Positions 8,057 to 16,916 of a stretch of 64,000 nt of DNA are shown in pieces. The translations under genes and the position numbers were made by a program. The notes under the pieces were generated by a model, which was not told where the DNA came from, made no database searches, and saw only the letters and a program-made list of their open reading frames with translations. Each line of letters opens with the position of its first letter. The stretch's first letter is position 1. Source of the stretch: Euhalothece natronophila Z-M001 (lineage in GTDB: Bacteria > Cyanobacteriota > Cyanobacteriia > Cyanobacteriales > Rubidibacteraceae); assembly GCF_007904085.1 (NCBI RefSeq), contig NZ_CP042326.1, forward strand, positions 1,612,001-1,676,000, in the 5' to 3' direction.

Positions 8057-8794
8057 TCAAATCCCACTGCCATATAAAAATTCCTCAAGATCGCGATCTT
8101 TGATCTGACACTGAGGGGACTTTTCATCAGAAGCAGATACCACAGAGGCAGTCCAATTTTGTTGTTGCTGTAAGTTTTGCACTTCTTGTTCTAAACTTTC
8201 AATACGATCCACTAAAGCCCTAATCACATTAGCTTCTGAGTCAGGAAGACTACCATGTTCGAGGGGGTTAACCCGCACGCCAGAACGATAAACAATGCGT
8301 CCCGGAACTCCTACAACCGTGCAATTTGAAGGAACATCTCGCAATACAACTGATCCCGCGCCAATGCGGACATTATTACCAATTTGGAGATTTCCAAGAA
8401 CTTTAGCTCCTGCACCCACAACAACATTTTCACCGAGAGTAGGGTGACGTTTTCCACTTTCTTTACCTGTTCCACCAAGAGTAACACCTTGGTAAATTAA
8501 GGCATAATTTCCAATAATCGCTGTTTCCCCAATCACCACTCCCATTCCATGATCTATAAAAACGCCTTTCCCCATTTGTGCGCCAGGGTGAATTTCAATC
8601 CCAGTAATAAAACGAGAAAAGTTAGAAATAATTCGGGGAATCAGGGGTAAACCGATACAATACAACCAATGAGCTAAACGATGAAATAAAATAGCTTGCA
8701 AGCCGGGGTAACAAGAAATTACTTCCAGCCAATTACGAGCCGCGGGGTCTCGTTCAAAAATAATCCGAAAGTCTGCGGTGAGAGTAGAAAACAC
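8057..8794 (-). CDS. cysE: serine O-acetyltransferase
   Basis: This enzyme makes O-acetylserine from serine and acetyl-CoA, the first step of cysteine synthesis. The N-terminal helical domain (FERDPAARNWLEV, then AILFHRLAHWLY) is followed by a left-handed beta-helix of hexapeptide repeats, with DHGMGVVIGETA and GKRHPTLGENVVVGAGA holding the catalytic His residues. I chose GTG 8792-8794 because family members start with a short lead before the FRIIFERDP stretch. A TTG at 8806 adds four residues. The C-terminal 60 residues past the beta-helix are a Q-rich, coiled-coil-prone tail. sir, which supplies sulfide, lies 9 kb away. Confidence 0.92.
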   Translation of the reverse strand: MFSTLTADFRIIFERDPAARNWLEVISCYPGLQAILFHRLAHWLYCIGLPLIPRIISNFSRFITGIEIHPGAQMGKGVFIDHGMGVVIGETAIIGNYALIYQGVTLGGTGKESGKRHPTLGENVVVGAGAKVLGNLQIGNNVRIGAGSVVLRDVPSNCTVVGVPGRIVYRSGVRVNPLEHGSLPDSEANVIRALVDRIESLEQEVQNLQQQQNWTASVVSASDEKSPQCQIKDRDLEEFLYGSGI

Positions 8795-8882
8795 AGCTCT
8801 TCCCAAAATGTCACTCTAGTAGGCTACAAATTATTGTATCGTGTATGACCTTTTGTGAAAATCTCTCTTTTGTTTGAGGATC

Positions 8883-9053
8883 ATGATTATTCAAGTGTTA
8901 GTAGTTTTTATTACATTAATCACCGTAGGCTCTTGTCTGACAGATATCATGGTTTATTTCCCATTAAACCTTTTACAACTTCTACAGTGGCTTTTTGGGT
9001 ACATTCCCCTTGCTCTAGGAGCAATTGTTCTAATTTGGTTTTTTGGAGATTGA
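8883..9053 (+). CDS. small two-helix membrane protein
   Basis: The 56-residue ORF is preceded by GAGGA a few bases upstream of ATG 8883. It has two hydrophobic helices, about residues 2-20 and 38-54, with a short amphipathic middle (DIMVYFPLNLLQLLQW), and ends WFFGD. The hydrophobic pattern and ribosome-binding site favour a real gene over a chance frame. It runs away from cysE and towards the tRNA-Ser gene. I do not recognise the family. It could be a small subunit of a thylakoid or plasma-membrane complex. Confidence 0.6.
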   Translation: MIIQVLVVFITLITVGSCLTDIMVYFPLNLLQLLQWLFGYIPLALGAIVLIWFFGD

Positions 9054-9073
9054 AATTCTTAAGTTTTTAAAAC

Positions 9074-9161
9074 GGAGAGGGAGGGATTCGAACCCTCGAG
9101 AGGGCGTAAACCCTCTAACGCCTTAGCAGGGCGCCGCTTTCAACCACTCAGCCACCTCTCC
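9074..9161 (-). tRNA. tRNA-Ser (GCU anticodon)
   Basis: The 88-nt class II tRNA reads on the minus strand. The acceptor stem GGAGAGG pairs with CCTCTCC. The anticodon loop CTGCTAA carries GCT, between GCGCC-type and GGCG stem halves. A long variable arm (GAGGGTTTACGCCCTC) follows, and the T-arm is GGTTCGAATCC. No 3'-CCA is encoded, as is usual in cyanobacteria. It reads AGC and AGU serine codons. Confidence 0.96.
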
Positions 9162-9224
9162 AAGGTATTTAACGATTTTCAATCTTAGCTGATTTTTAGG
9201 TTAATGTCAAAGGAAGTAACTTTT

Positions 9225-9257
9225 AAAAATAAAAAAGCTGGATCAATTAATCCAGCT
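9225..9257 (-). terminator. intrinsic terminator after the secreted-protein gene
   Basis: On the minus strand the stem AGCTGGAT/ATCCAGCT (9236-9243 with 9250-9257) is followed by a U-rich run TTTTTTATTTTT. It lies just past the stop of the 9275-9841 gene and upstream of the tRNA. Confidence 0.8.
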
Positions 9258-9274
9258 TGCTTGAAAACCGAGGT

Positions 9275-9841
9275 TTAATTACTAGGTTGCACAAATTCAC
9301 CCATAAAGTGAGTAAAGGTTTGGGTTCCAAATTCACCGGGCATTTCCCCATGGGTTTCATCATCAGCATGATAGGCAACTCCCATCATGTCATAACCATT
9401 ATCTGCGGAAACCGTAATAGTTGCAGTAGCATTTCCTTCACTATCAGCACGGAATTCGTTTTCAGGAACGCCCCCTGCTGGCCCCATATCCATTCCCACT
9501 AATTGTTCGTTAACATACCAGAAAGTGTAGAGTCCATCTGGAACTAAGCCACTGGCTTCTAATTCTACTGTATAAGCATCAGGACTTACATCAACCACTT
9601 TTGCTTCTGTAGTGCCACTAGTCCATTCTTGTTAAGAATAGCCATCAGGTGTTCCATCGTCAGTGGTTGGCATTAATTGAACGGAAGAACCGAGTGCTAA
9701 TAGGCTCTCTTCACTTTCGAGAGGCGAGGAAGACTGGCTACGCGCTTCTGGAACTAAGCCGAGAGCTAATCCGCTTAGAGTAGCAGTGGTAACAGCAGCA
9801 ATAATTGATTTTTTGAGGTTAGACGTTTTTGGGCTAGTCAT
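9275..9841 (-). pseudogene. secreted protein gene interrupted by a single in-frame TAA
   Basis: From ATG 9839-9841 there is a signal peptide (KKSIIAAVTTATLSGLALG, cleavage likely near ARS-QS), then 34 residues up to a TAA at 9632-9634. The same frame then runs on without a break as QEWTSGTTEAKVVDVSPDAY to a normal stop at 9275. The full product would be 188 residues plus the stop position. The downstream part (VELEASGLVPDGLYTFWYVN, then NATATITVSADNGYDMMGVA) looks like a beta-sandwich exported domain. A CAA-to-TAA change would suffice. Promoter side and terminator are intact, so the loss is recent, a sequencing error, or read through. The function is unknown. Confidence 0.7.
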
Positions 9842-10007
9842 AATGATTCCTTAATACAAGTGAACTTTACCTATCGCTTCACTATTAACAATCGCTTGCT
9901 TAACTGAGAGAACGCTGAACTCGCTGTGAGAATAAGGTAAACTTTATCTAAATGGTTTTAAGTTGATAATTTCTGTCCGATTACGGTGCTAATTTTGAAA
10001 ATACTTT

Positions 10008-11147
10008 ATGTTTCGATTATTAATTTCTTGTCTGCTTCTCATTACCTTAACTGCTTGTAGTTCCCCATCTCAAAGTCAAGCTCAAGCCCAAGAACGAGTA
10101 TTTCCTGATGTTTCTGTGGAATTTTTAGATGGTTACGAAATTCCGAAGCAAACATTTAAAGACACGCCTGTTGGGGGCTTATCAGGAATTACCTATAATC
10201 CAAGTGAAGGGATATTCTATACGGTATCTGATGATCGCAGTCGGTACGCCCCTGCAAGATTTTATACCCTTGATATTAATTTTAATAACACCGAAATTGA
10301 AGAAGCTACAATTAAAGATGTGACCTTTCTCAAAACAGAAGAGGAAGAATTTTTTGATCGGGGAACTATTGATGCAGAAGGGATTGCTTTTGCGCCCGGG
10401 GATACGGTATTTATTTCTAGTGAAGGGAATACTAATCAAGGGATTAATCCTTTTATTCGGCGATTTGATATTGCAACGGGAAAACCACAGCAAAATCTTC
10501 GTTTACCGAAACGATTTTTATTACCAGAAAGCTCAGAAGATGAACCAAGAGGGGTAAGAAATAATCTCGGATTTGAGTCTTTAACGATTAATCCTAGTGG
10601 TGTTTATAGCCCAAATAGTGATTCTTTTCGTGTCTTTACAGCTACTGAATCTTCCCTAGCTCAAGATCAACTTCCTAAAGACTCAGATGAGTTAACTCGC
10701 ATCCGTTTTCTACATTATGTAGTGAATTCCATTGGCCCAGCGCTTCCTATTGCAGAACATCTTTATCTCTTAGATGAATCACCTTTAGGCACAGTCTTAA
10801 ATGGACTGACGGAACTCTTAGCAATTCAACCAGAAGGCTATTTTCTTAGTTTAGAAAGAACTTACGGCTTAGAAGGATATGGGGCAAAATTATTTTTAGT
10901 TGCGGTGGGAAATGCTACGGATACTTCAGGAGTGGAGAATTTTAATACTGAGTTAGGAGATTTGCAACCCTTACGGAAAAAAGAACTTTTAGATTTTTCA
11001 GAACTTGATTTCGATATCTATAATTTAGAAGGATTAGCGCTTGGCCCCCGTTTAGCCGATGGTAGTCAGAGTTTATTGGTCATTAGTGATGATAATTTTC
11101 GAGAAAGTGAACCAACTCAGCTTTTATTATTTCGCTTGAATAGTTAG
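10008..11147 (+). CDS. phytase-like esterase domain lipoprotein
   Basis: The 379-residue protein has a lipoprotein signal, with the lipobox LTAC placing the lipidated Cys near residue 17. The rest is a beta-propeller of the esterase-like-activity-of-phytase family (pfam13449 type): GGLSGITYNPSEGIFYTVSD near the start, DAEGIAFAPGDTVFISSEG, NLGFESLTI and NLEGLALG mark successive blades. Such proteins are exported and may hydrolyse phosphoesters, though few are tested. It diverges from the interrupted secreted-protein gene with about 165 bp between them. The fold call is good; the substrate is unproven. Confidence 0.85.
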   Translation: MFRLLISCLLLITLTACSSPSQSQAQAQERVFPDVSVEFLDGYEIPKQTFKDTPVGGLSGITYNPSEGIFYTVSDDRSRYAPARFYTLDINFNNTEIEEATIKDVTFLKTEEEEFFDRGTIDAEGIAFAPGDTVFISSEGNTNQGINPFIRRFDIATGKPQQNLRLPKRFLLPESSEDEPRGVRNNLGFESLTINPSGVYSPNSDSFRVFTATESSLAQDQLPKDSDELTRIRFLHYVVNSIGPALPIAEHLYLLDESPLGTVLNGLTELLAIQPEGYFLSLERTYGLEGYGAKLFLVAVGNATDTSGVENFNTELGDLQPLRKKELLDFSELDFDIYNLEGLALGPRLADGSQSLLVISDDNFRESEPTQLLLFRLNS

Positions 11148-11229
11148 TCATTAGTCATTAGTGTACTATAGCAATATGATGTCATTTGTAAAAACTAGCT
11201 CAACATTACGTAGGCTGAAAGCCGTGCCG

Positions 11230-11280
11230 AAGGCTTCCCCCCCACCCCCCTTACTAAGGGGGGAATTAAAGGGGGGATCT
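11230..11280. repeat. G/C-rich intergenic hairpin repeat before recJ
   Basis: CCCCCCTTA (11245-11253) and TAAGGGGGG (11255-11263) form a perfect inverted repeat around one base, followed by a second GGGGGG after AATTAAA. Dispersed elements of the form CCCCCC-TTA-N-TAA-GGGGGG are common between genes in cyanobacteria. It could stop transcription or shape RNA. There is no clear U-tract after it. Confidence 0.5.
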
Positions 11281-11333
11281 CAACTAAAAATTTACAACTG
11301 ATTTAGGATTGCTATTGAAGCGCCGCAAATATT

Positions 11334-13679
11334 ATGTCTAATTGGAAAATTGCTCCCCAAGAAATGCCTCCCCAATGGTTTACAAAAGCGATCGCAAATT
11401 ATCATCCTGACTACAGCCACTATATTGCTCAATTGTTATGGCAACGGGGAATCTGCGATTTAGGATCTTTAGAGCCATTTATTGATTCAAGTCAATATGT
11501 TCCTACCTCTGGATTTGATGGATTTGGGCAACAAATGAAAGCAGCGATCGCGCGTTTAGAAAAAGCATGGCAAAATCAAGAAAAAGTAACAATTTGGGGT
11601 GATTTTGATGCGGATGGGATTACGGCAACCAGTGTGCTTTGGGAAGGGTTAACTCCCTTTTTTCCTATGTCGGGACAGCTTTCTTATTATATTCCTAATC
11701 GTCTTACTGAATCTCATGGCTTAAATCAGCAGGGTTTAGAAACCTTGGCTCAAGCAGGGGTAACATTAGTTATTACTTGTGATACGGGTAGTACAAATTT
11801 AGAAGAAATTAGACAAGCCAAAACTTGGGGAATTGATGTTATTGTAACTGATCATCATACGTTACCAGCAGAGGACCCAGAAGTGGTGGCAATTCTTAAC
11901 CCTAAATACCTTAATGAAACCCATCCTCTCTATCATCTTTCTGGGGTTGCTGTGGCTTATAAGTTAGTGGAATCGCTTTATAGTTCTTTTCCTGAAATCC
12001 CTAAACAGTCAGCCGAAGAATTATTAGATTTAGTTGCCATTGGTTTAGTCGCTGATTTAGTAAAGTTGCAGGGAGATTGTCGCTATTTAGCTCAAAAAGG
12101 TATTAAAAAACTGGCAAAACAAAGAGAGAATCCTACTAGACCAGGGGTTGCTGAGTTATTAAAATTATGTAAAAAAGTCGGCGATCGCCCTATGGATATT
12201 TCTTTTGGTTTGGGCCCTCGCATTAATGCCATTAGTCGGATTCAAGGGGATGCCAGTTTTGCCGTAGAGTTATTAACCAGTCGAGAGGAAAAAACTTGTC
12301 AACGATTAGCCCAAGAAACGGATATCGCAAACAGTCGTCGGAAACAATTACAAAAAGAAACGGAAAATGCGGTTAAAAAACAAATTGAAAAAATTGATTT
12401 ATCTACCACTGGTGTAATTGTTTTAGCTGATCCAGAATGGCATCCAGGGGTGTTAGGATTAGTGGCTGGACAAATTGCTCAAGCCTATGCTCGTCCTACA
12501 ATTCTTTTAAATCTTTATCAGGGCGAAGATGGGGTAACATTGGCTCGGGGATCAGCGCGATCGCTGCAAGAAATTGATCTCTATGATTTACTTCATTCTC
12601 AACTTCATTTACTAGAACGTTTTGGCGGTCATCCTTTTGCCGCTGGACTTAGTATAAAAGCTGAAAATCTCCCGTTATTCCGAGAAGCAATTAATCAACA
12701 ATTCCGACAAAAATATGGCAATTTAGAATTAGAACCCACGGTCAATATTGATTTAACTGTAACTGTTGAAGAATTAGGAGAAACGTTATTTCAAGCCATT
12801 AAATTACTTGAACCCTATGGCATGGGAAATCCCACTCCCCATTTACTACTTAAAAATTGCTGGTTTAGCGAAATTAAGAATAAAAACATACAAGATAATC
12901 GCGGTAAAACAGTTAATTATATTCGCACTGCCTTCAAAATTTGTGATGAAACCAACCCTAAAGGATTTTCTGGTATTTGGTGGGGGCATCGTCAAGAAGA
13001 TTTACCCGAAAACCAATATTGTGATGCAGTTGTAGAATTAGATTTTAATAGTAATACATTCAATTTTAATAATAAAATAGATTATTATCATGTGCGGTTA
13101 ATAGACGTAAAGCCAGCTAATGGGCAGCCTGATCATCAGGAGTCTTTGCATTCAAAAAGCGTTTTACTGTTAGATCAGCGTCAAGAAAATATAGATCACA
13201 AACATTTAGACACACATCAACCGATTATCAAATTAGAAAATTGTCCACGGAGTTGGAGAGAATTAAGCCAAGGAATTAGATCAGGAGTTAAAAATCAATC
13301 CGCCGTTGCGTTAGCCTATTCTTCACCCTTGAGATCATCTCCCACGGAAAGTTGGAAAACTTTACTGGGAATTGCTCTTTATCTACAACGAACTGAAAAA
13401 AGCGTTACTCGACAAGCCCTAAAAGAAAAACTACAGTGCAGTGAAAAAGTATTGCAATGGGGATTAAAAGCCCTCCGTAGTGTTGGTTTCGTGATTGACG
13501 GAGAAGACTCTATTAAGGTTTCCGGGGAATTAAACTCTGATTGTCTGGATAACGATGACGTGCAAAACTTTTTAGAAGCAATACAAGAGGAACAATTCCG
13601 TTGTCAGTACTTCTTAGAAGTTCCTTTAGAAACGATCAAAAGTGAAAGCAATCATCTATACTCCATGCCATTACCATAG
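11334..13679 (+). CDS. recJ: single-stranded-DNA-specific exonuclease RecJ
   Basis: RecJ degrades ssDNA 5'-3' in recombination and repair. The DHH phosphoesterase core is visible: DFDADGITA (about residues 87-95) and VTDHHTLP (about 180), with metal-binding Asp and His residues. The DHHA1 part carries the ERFGGHPFAAGLS signature near residue 425. A following OB-like region and a long C-terminal extension bring it to 781 residues, longer than the E. coli enzyme (577) but usual for cyanobacteria. The last 150 residues include a winged-helix-like stretch (SVTRQALKEKLQCSEKVLQ). The start is ATG 11334. hslO follows 45 bp later and may be co-transcribed. Confidence 0.94.
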   Translation: MSNWKIAPQEMPPQWFTKAIANYHPDYSHYIAQLLWQRGICDLGSLEPFIDSSQYVPTSGFDGFGQQMKAAIARLEKAWQNQEKVTIWGDFDADGITATSVLWEGLTPFFPMSGQLSYYIPNRLTESHGLNQQGLETLAQAGVTLVITCDTGSTNLEEIRQAKTWGIDVIVTDHHTLPAEDPEVVAILNPKYLNETHPLYHLSGVAVAYKLVESLYSSFPEIPKQSAEELLDLVAIGLVADLVKLQGDCRYLAQKGIKKLAKQRENPTRPGVAELLKLCKKVGDRPMDISFGLGPRINAISRIQGDASFAVELLTSREEKTCQRLAQETDIANSRRKQLQKETENAVKKQIEKIDLSTTGVIVLADPEWHPGVLGLVAGQIAQAYARPTILLNLYQGEDGVTLARGSARSLQEIDLYDLLHSQLHLLERFGGHPFAAGLSIKAENLPLFREAINQQFRQKYGNLELEPTVNIDLTVTVEELGETLFQAIKLLEPYGMGNPTPHLLLKNCWFSEIKNKNIQDNRGKTVNYIRTAFKICDETNPKGFSGIWWGHRQEDLPENQYCDAVVELDFNSNTFNFNNKIDYYHVRLIDVKPANGQPDHQESLHSKSVLLLDQRQENIDHKHLDTHQPIIKLENCPRSWRELSQGIRSGVKNQSAVALAYSSPLRSSPTESWKTLLGIALYLQRTEKSVTRQALKEKLQCSEKVLQWGLKALRSVGFVIDGEDSIKVSGELNSDCLDNDDVQNFLEAIQEEQFRCQYFLEVPLETIKSESNHLYSMPLP

Positions 13680-13724
13680 AAAATAGTCGTCCATGTAAAG
13701 AAATGTAAGGGCATTAACAAGATA

Positions 13725-14621
13725 ATGGCAGATCAGTTAATTCGGGCAACTGCAGCTGGGGGAGGTATTCGAGCTGTAGGTGTTATTTCCACACGCTTAA
13801 CCGAAGAAGCGCGACAAAAACATAATCTCTCCTATGTGGCAACCGCTGCTTTAGGAAGAAGTATGTCTTCAGGGCTATTATTAGCGTCTAATATGAAGCA
13901 AGAACAATCTCGGGTCAATCTTCGCATTAAAAGTAATGGCCCTTTAGGCGGGCTTTTAGTGGATGCTGGTACTGATGGAACAGTACGTGGCTATGTGCAA
14001 AACCCATCAGTGGAGTTACCCCCTAATGACAAAGGAAAACTGGATGTGGGTGGCGCTGTTGGGCGTGATGGCTATCTTTATGTAGTGCGAGATGTGGGCT
14101 ATGGTTATCCCTACTCAAGTACCGTAGAATTAGTCTCTGGAGAAATTGGAGACGATGTAGCAAATTATCTCGTAACTTCCGAACAAACTCCCTCAGCTTT
14201 ATTAGTAGGTGTATTTGTGGGCGCAGAAGGCGTAACTGCCGCCGGAGGAATTTTATTACAGGTTTTACCCCAAGTCTCTCATGATGAAGACTTAGTCAAT
14301 ATTTTAGAGTCAAGGGTAGGTCATTTATCAGGATTTACCCCTTTGATGCGACAGGGAAAAAGTCTTTCAACCATTTTTGAAGAGTTATTGGGGGATATGG
14401 ACTTGCATATTTTCCCCGAGGTGCAAATGCTACGTTTTCATTGTGGTTGCACCTTTGAACGGATGATGCGAGCTTTGAAACTTCTTGGTGTTGATGAGTT
14501 AGAAGATATGATTGAAAAAGATGAAGGGGCAGAAGCAACTTGTCACTTCTGCGGTCAAGTTTATCAGGCAAGTCGAGAAGAATTGCAAGAACTTGTAGAA
14601 GAGATGAAAGTAGAAAGTTAG
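13725..14621 (+). CDS. hslO: redox-regulated chaperone Hsp33
   Basis: The 298-residue cytosolic holdase is switched on by oxidation. The N-terminal domain (LIRATAAGGGIRAVGV, then GRSMSSGLLL) is typical. The C-terminal zinc switch shows the expected four cysteines, CGC in FHCGCTFERM and CHFC in EATCHFCGQVY. Oxidation of these releases zinc and unfolds the linker. It lies 45 bp after recJ. The length and all cysteines are normal, so it should be functional. Confidence 0.95.
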   Translation: MADQLIRATAAGGGIRAVGVISTRLTEEARQKHNLSYVATAALGRSMSSGLLLASNMKQEQSRVNLRIKSNGPLGGLLVDAGTDGTVRGYVQNPSVELPPNDKGKLDVGGAVGRDGYLYVVRDVGYGYPYSSTVELVSGEIGDDVANYLVTSEQTPSALLVGVFVGAEGVTAAGGILLQVLPQVSHDEDLVNILESRVGHLSGFTPLMRQGKSLSTIFEELLGDMDLHIFPEVQMLRFHCGCTFERMMRALKLLGVDELEDMIEKDEGAEATCHFCGQVYQASREELQELVEEMKVES

Positions 14622-14634
14622 GCTGTTTTCCCCC

Positions 14635-14970
14635 TTAAAAAGAAACTTTGGTCCGCAACCACCTAGTAATTAGTTGTGGACCATTGCGTTTAAACCACCG
14701 CCAAGCTACAGCACGAAATGCTGGCTTAGATAGGCGAGCAATCATTTTTAAGAGGCGATTCATAGGACGAAATCTTACTTTCTTATTAATAATATTAATT
14801 GAGCCTACGTCGTATAAGCGGTTTAATACGTCTTTAACAGTTGCCTCTTCTCGTTCCACTAAATTGTCTAGCAACAGCAGAACTTCGTGCATTTTCTCTT
14901 CTTTGATTCGCTCTTCTTCTAAGCGTTTTTCGAGTTGTAGTTTAACGGTTTTTTCTGCTGGCACTAGCAT
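14635..14970 (-). CDS. conserved hypothetical protein, coiled-coil start and basic C-terminus
   Basis: The 111-residue protein begins with a charged helix (KTVKLQLEKRLEEERIKEEK). A middle stretch, REEATVKDVLNRLYDVGSIN, could be a small helical fold. The C-terminal 40 residues are strongly basic and Trp-rich (AVAWRWFKRNGPQL). It lies convergent to hslO and 26 bp downstream of the VKOR gene on the same strand, so the two may be co-transcribed. The pattern looks like a cyanobacterial conserved protein, possibly membrane-associated through the amphipathic tail. No function is known to me. Confidence 0.65.
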   Translation of the reverse strand: MLVPAEKTVKLQLEKRLEEERIKEEKMHEVLLLLDNLVEREEATVKDVLNRLYDVGSINIINKKVRFRPMNRLLKMIARLSKPAFRAVAWRWFKRNGPQLITRWLRTKVSF

Positions 14971-14996
14971 TAGAATTACTATACTTATAATTCCCT

Positions 14997-15977
14997 TTAA
15001 CGAGAAGGTAGTTCATACTTAAAATCAGTTGACCCTTCGTAATCAGAAAGTTCAGCTAATTCTTCTAGAGTTTGGGTTCCACGATACATTTCTCCATTAA
15101 TTTCCCAACTGGGATACGATTCAACCCCTGCTTCTTGGCAGGTTTCAGGTTGAGGATCTCTGCCACGTGGATCACATTCAATATAATTAATTTTATCAAA
15201 GGCTGTTTCTCCGAACAATTGTTTTTGTTCGTAACAGTGAGGACACCAGAAAGCCCCGTAATTTTTTGCACCAATTTCAGTTAAATGCTCGGCTAGGGCA
15301 ATTTCAGCATCTCCTGAGGTAGTAGTGGTTTCCCATCCGTCTGGAGGTTGTGGTGAACTATCTGCTACAGGGATGACATTAGACTCTTCAGCAGAAGCCC
15401 CGCCAGTATTTACGTCAGCATAAACGCCTAACGTTCCAACAAATGTTACGAGAATAACAATAGCACCAATGAATAAAACTTGTCCTAGATCATCCCACTC
15501 TTTTCCTAATAAGGTTAAGGATAATAAACTAATTGAAAATATAGCTGATCCAATACAATAGGGGCACGATTGTTGTAGTTCAGTGGCTAGAATATACATT
15601 AAATAGCCACTAAAAACGGTCATGGCAGTGCTGCCAATGAGCAAAAATAGCCAACTCCATTCTTCAATTTGATTACGCAGTTTTTTGTTGGTATCACGGT
15701 TAATGACTAAAGGAGTTAGGGCAAAGACGGTCATCGCACTGTAAGCCAAGAAGCCAAATAAACTTAATGGTAAGCCAAAAACAGTGGCATACTCACTGGT
15801 GAGAACATTACTACAAGCACCACTAGCTGGTTCTGCACCAGGGGCGCAACCTACAGGCTGACCGGTGAAACTTTGTACAGTGAGATAAGCAGTTAGCACT
15901 GCCCCTAAAACAGCGATCGCGCCGATTATTGGGCGAGACCATCGCTGAATCCAAGGAGTCGAACGTCGTCTTGTCAT
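14997..15977 (-). CDS. vitamin K epoxide reductase (VKOR) fused to a thioredoxin-like domain
   Basis: The 326-residue disulfide-forming enzyme has an N-terminal VKOR domain with about five membrane helices (residues about 16-36, 63-87, 107-130, 135-155 and 160-185). Its loop cysteines lie in QPVGCAPGAEPASGACSNVL and its active CXXC is SCPYCIG. After a Ser/Pro-rich linker comes a thioredoxin-like domain with AFWCPHCYEQK and a further pair of Cys (ECDPRGRDPQPETC). In cyanobacteria this fusion oxidises periplasmic or lumenal proteins and passes electrons to quinone. A good AGGAGG precedes the ATG. Confidence 0.93.
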   Translation of the reverse strand: MTRRRSTPWIQRWSRPIIGAIAVLGAVLTAYLTVQSFTGQPVGCAPGAEPASGACSNVLTSEYATVFGLPLSLFGFLAYSAMTVFALTPLVINRDTNKKLRNQIEEWSWLFLLIGSTAMTVFSGYLMYILATELQQSCPYCIGSAIFSISLLSLTLLGKEWDDLGQVLFIGAIVILVTFVGTLGVYADVNTGGASAEESNVIPVADSSPQPPDGWETTTTSGDAEIALAEHLTEIGAKNYGAFWCPHCYEQKQLFGETAFDKINYIECDPRGRDPQPETCQEAGVESYPSWEINGEMYRGTQTLEELAELSDYEGSTDFKYELPSR

Positions 15978-16213
15978 AATGTTAATTTTCCTCCTAACAC
16001 ATCACGCTTTGAAAGATCAGGACAATTCAATCCTAGCGTGAACTGTTCTTTAATGAACGTGAGTCCGACTTCACTCAAATGAAGAGTTACTTAAATAGTA
16101 TTGCCTTAGTAAGTTCTTTTCCAATTTTGCTTTAGCGTTTAAGGGATGTCAACTGAAAAATGCCAAACTTAATGACCCACTAATCGCGATCGCGCAAAAA
16201 ATGATGAAAATAG

Positions 16214-16792
16214 CTATGGTGCAACTGGAACAATTACTCCTATTCCTTCCAGTAAAATATAGACTGCAGCTCCTATTAATAAAAAACCACCTGTTACTTC
16301 TGCTTTGTCTTCAAGAAAGTTCCCAAAATAATGTCCGAGGAAAACACCCATAAAAGATAAAACAAACGTAACTAAACCAAAACTTGTTACAATCATTGGT
16401 AAGGGCAAGCTAATAATCGATAGTCCTAATCCTGCTGCTAATACATCAATACTGGTTACGATGGCGAGTCCGAATAAAGTTTGGTTATCTAAAGGATTAA
16501 ACGTAATTTCTCTATCAGGAACTAACGCCTCATAAATCATTTTAATTCCTAATCCTATTAAAATTAATGCAACTACCCAATGACTATAGGCTTCAACCAG
16601 TTCTCGAATGCCTAATCCCGTAATCCAACCGATTAGGGGCATTACAATGTGAAAAACACCAAAAAATAAGGCAATTTTTAAAGCTTTATAGAACTTGATA
16701 TGCTTAATGAACATACCACTGCTTAACGAAATAGCAAAGGAATCAGCTGCCAAGGCAACTGACATTAAAGCGATCATAATAATTGGTTCCAC
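16214..16792 (-). CDS. mntP: manganese efflux pump MntP family (copy 1)
   Basis: The 192-residue inner-membrane protein has six predicted helices. The signature DSFAISLSSG near residue 17 and its internal counterpart SIDVLAAGLGLS near residue 110 place conserved Asp residues in the membrane, as in MntP exporters. It expels Mn2+ and protects photosynthetic cells that hold large Mn pools. It lies 124 bp downstream of a closely similar gene on the same strand. Its Gly-rich ends and length are normal. I looked for a yybP-ykoY type Mn riboswitch in front of it and saw none. Confidence 0.88.
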   Translation of the reverse strand: MEPIIMIALMSVALAADSFAISLSSGMFIKHIKFYKALKIALFFGVFHIVMPLIGWITGLGIRELVEAYSHWVVALILIGLGIKMIYEALVPDREITFNPLDNQTLFGLAIVTSIDVLAAGLGLSIISLPLPMIVTSFGLVTFVLSFMGVFLGHYFGNFLEDKAEVTGGFLLIGAAVYILLEGIGVIVPVAP

Positions 16793-16916
16793 TTTTAAGA
16801 ATTAAACTATCCATTAACCAATTCAATTTTAATGAATACATTTTTCATTTTGTCATCATAAAGCATTAAAAATAGTCTAAATTAAATCATATTTATTTCA
16901 TTTTTATGTCATATTT

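Noticed and set aside
14335-14571. Minus-strand ORF inside hslO and many similar antisense frames over recJ, sir, clpC, dnaK and psbA
   Set aside because: They are shadows of strongly coding frames and have no independent start signals or recognisable motifs.
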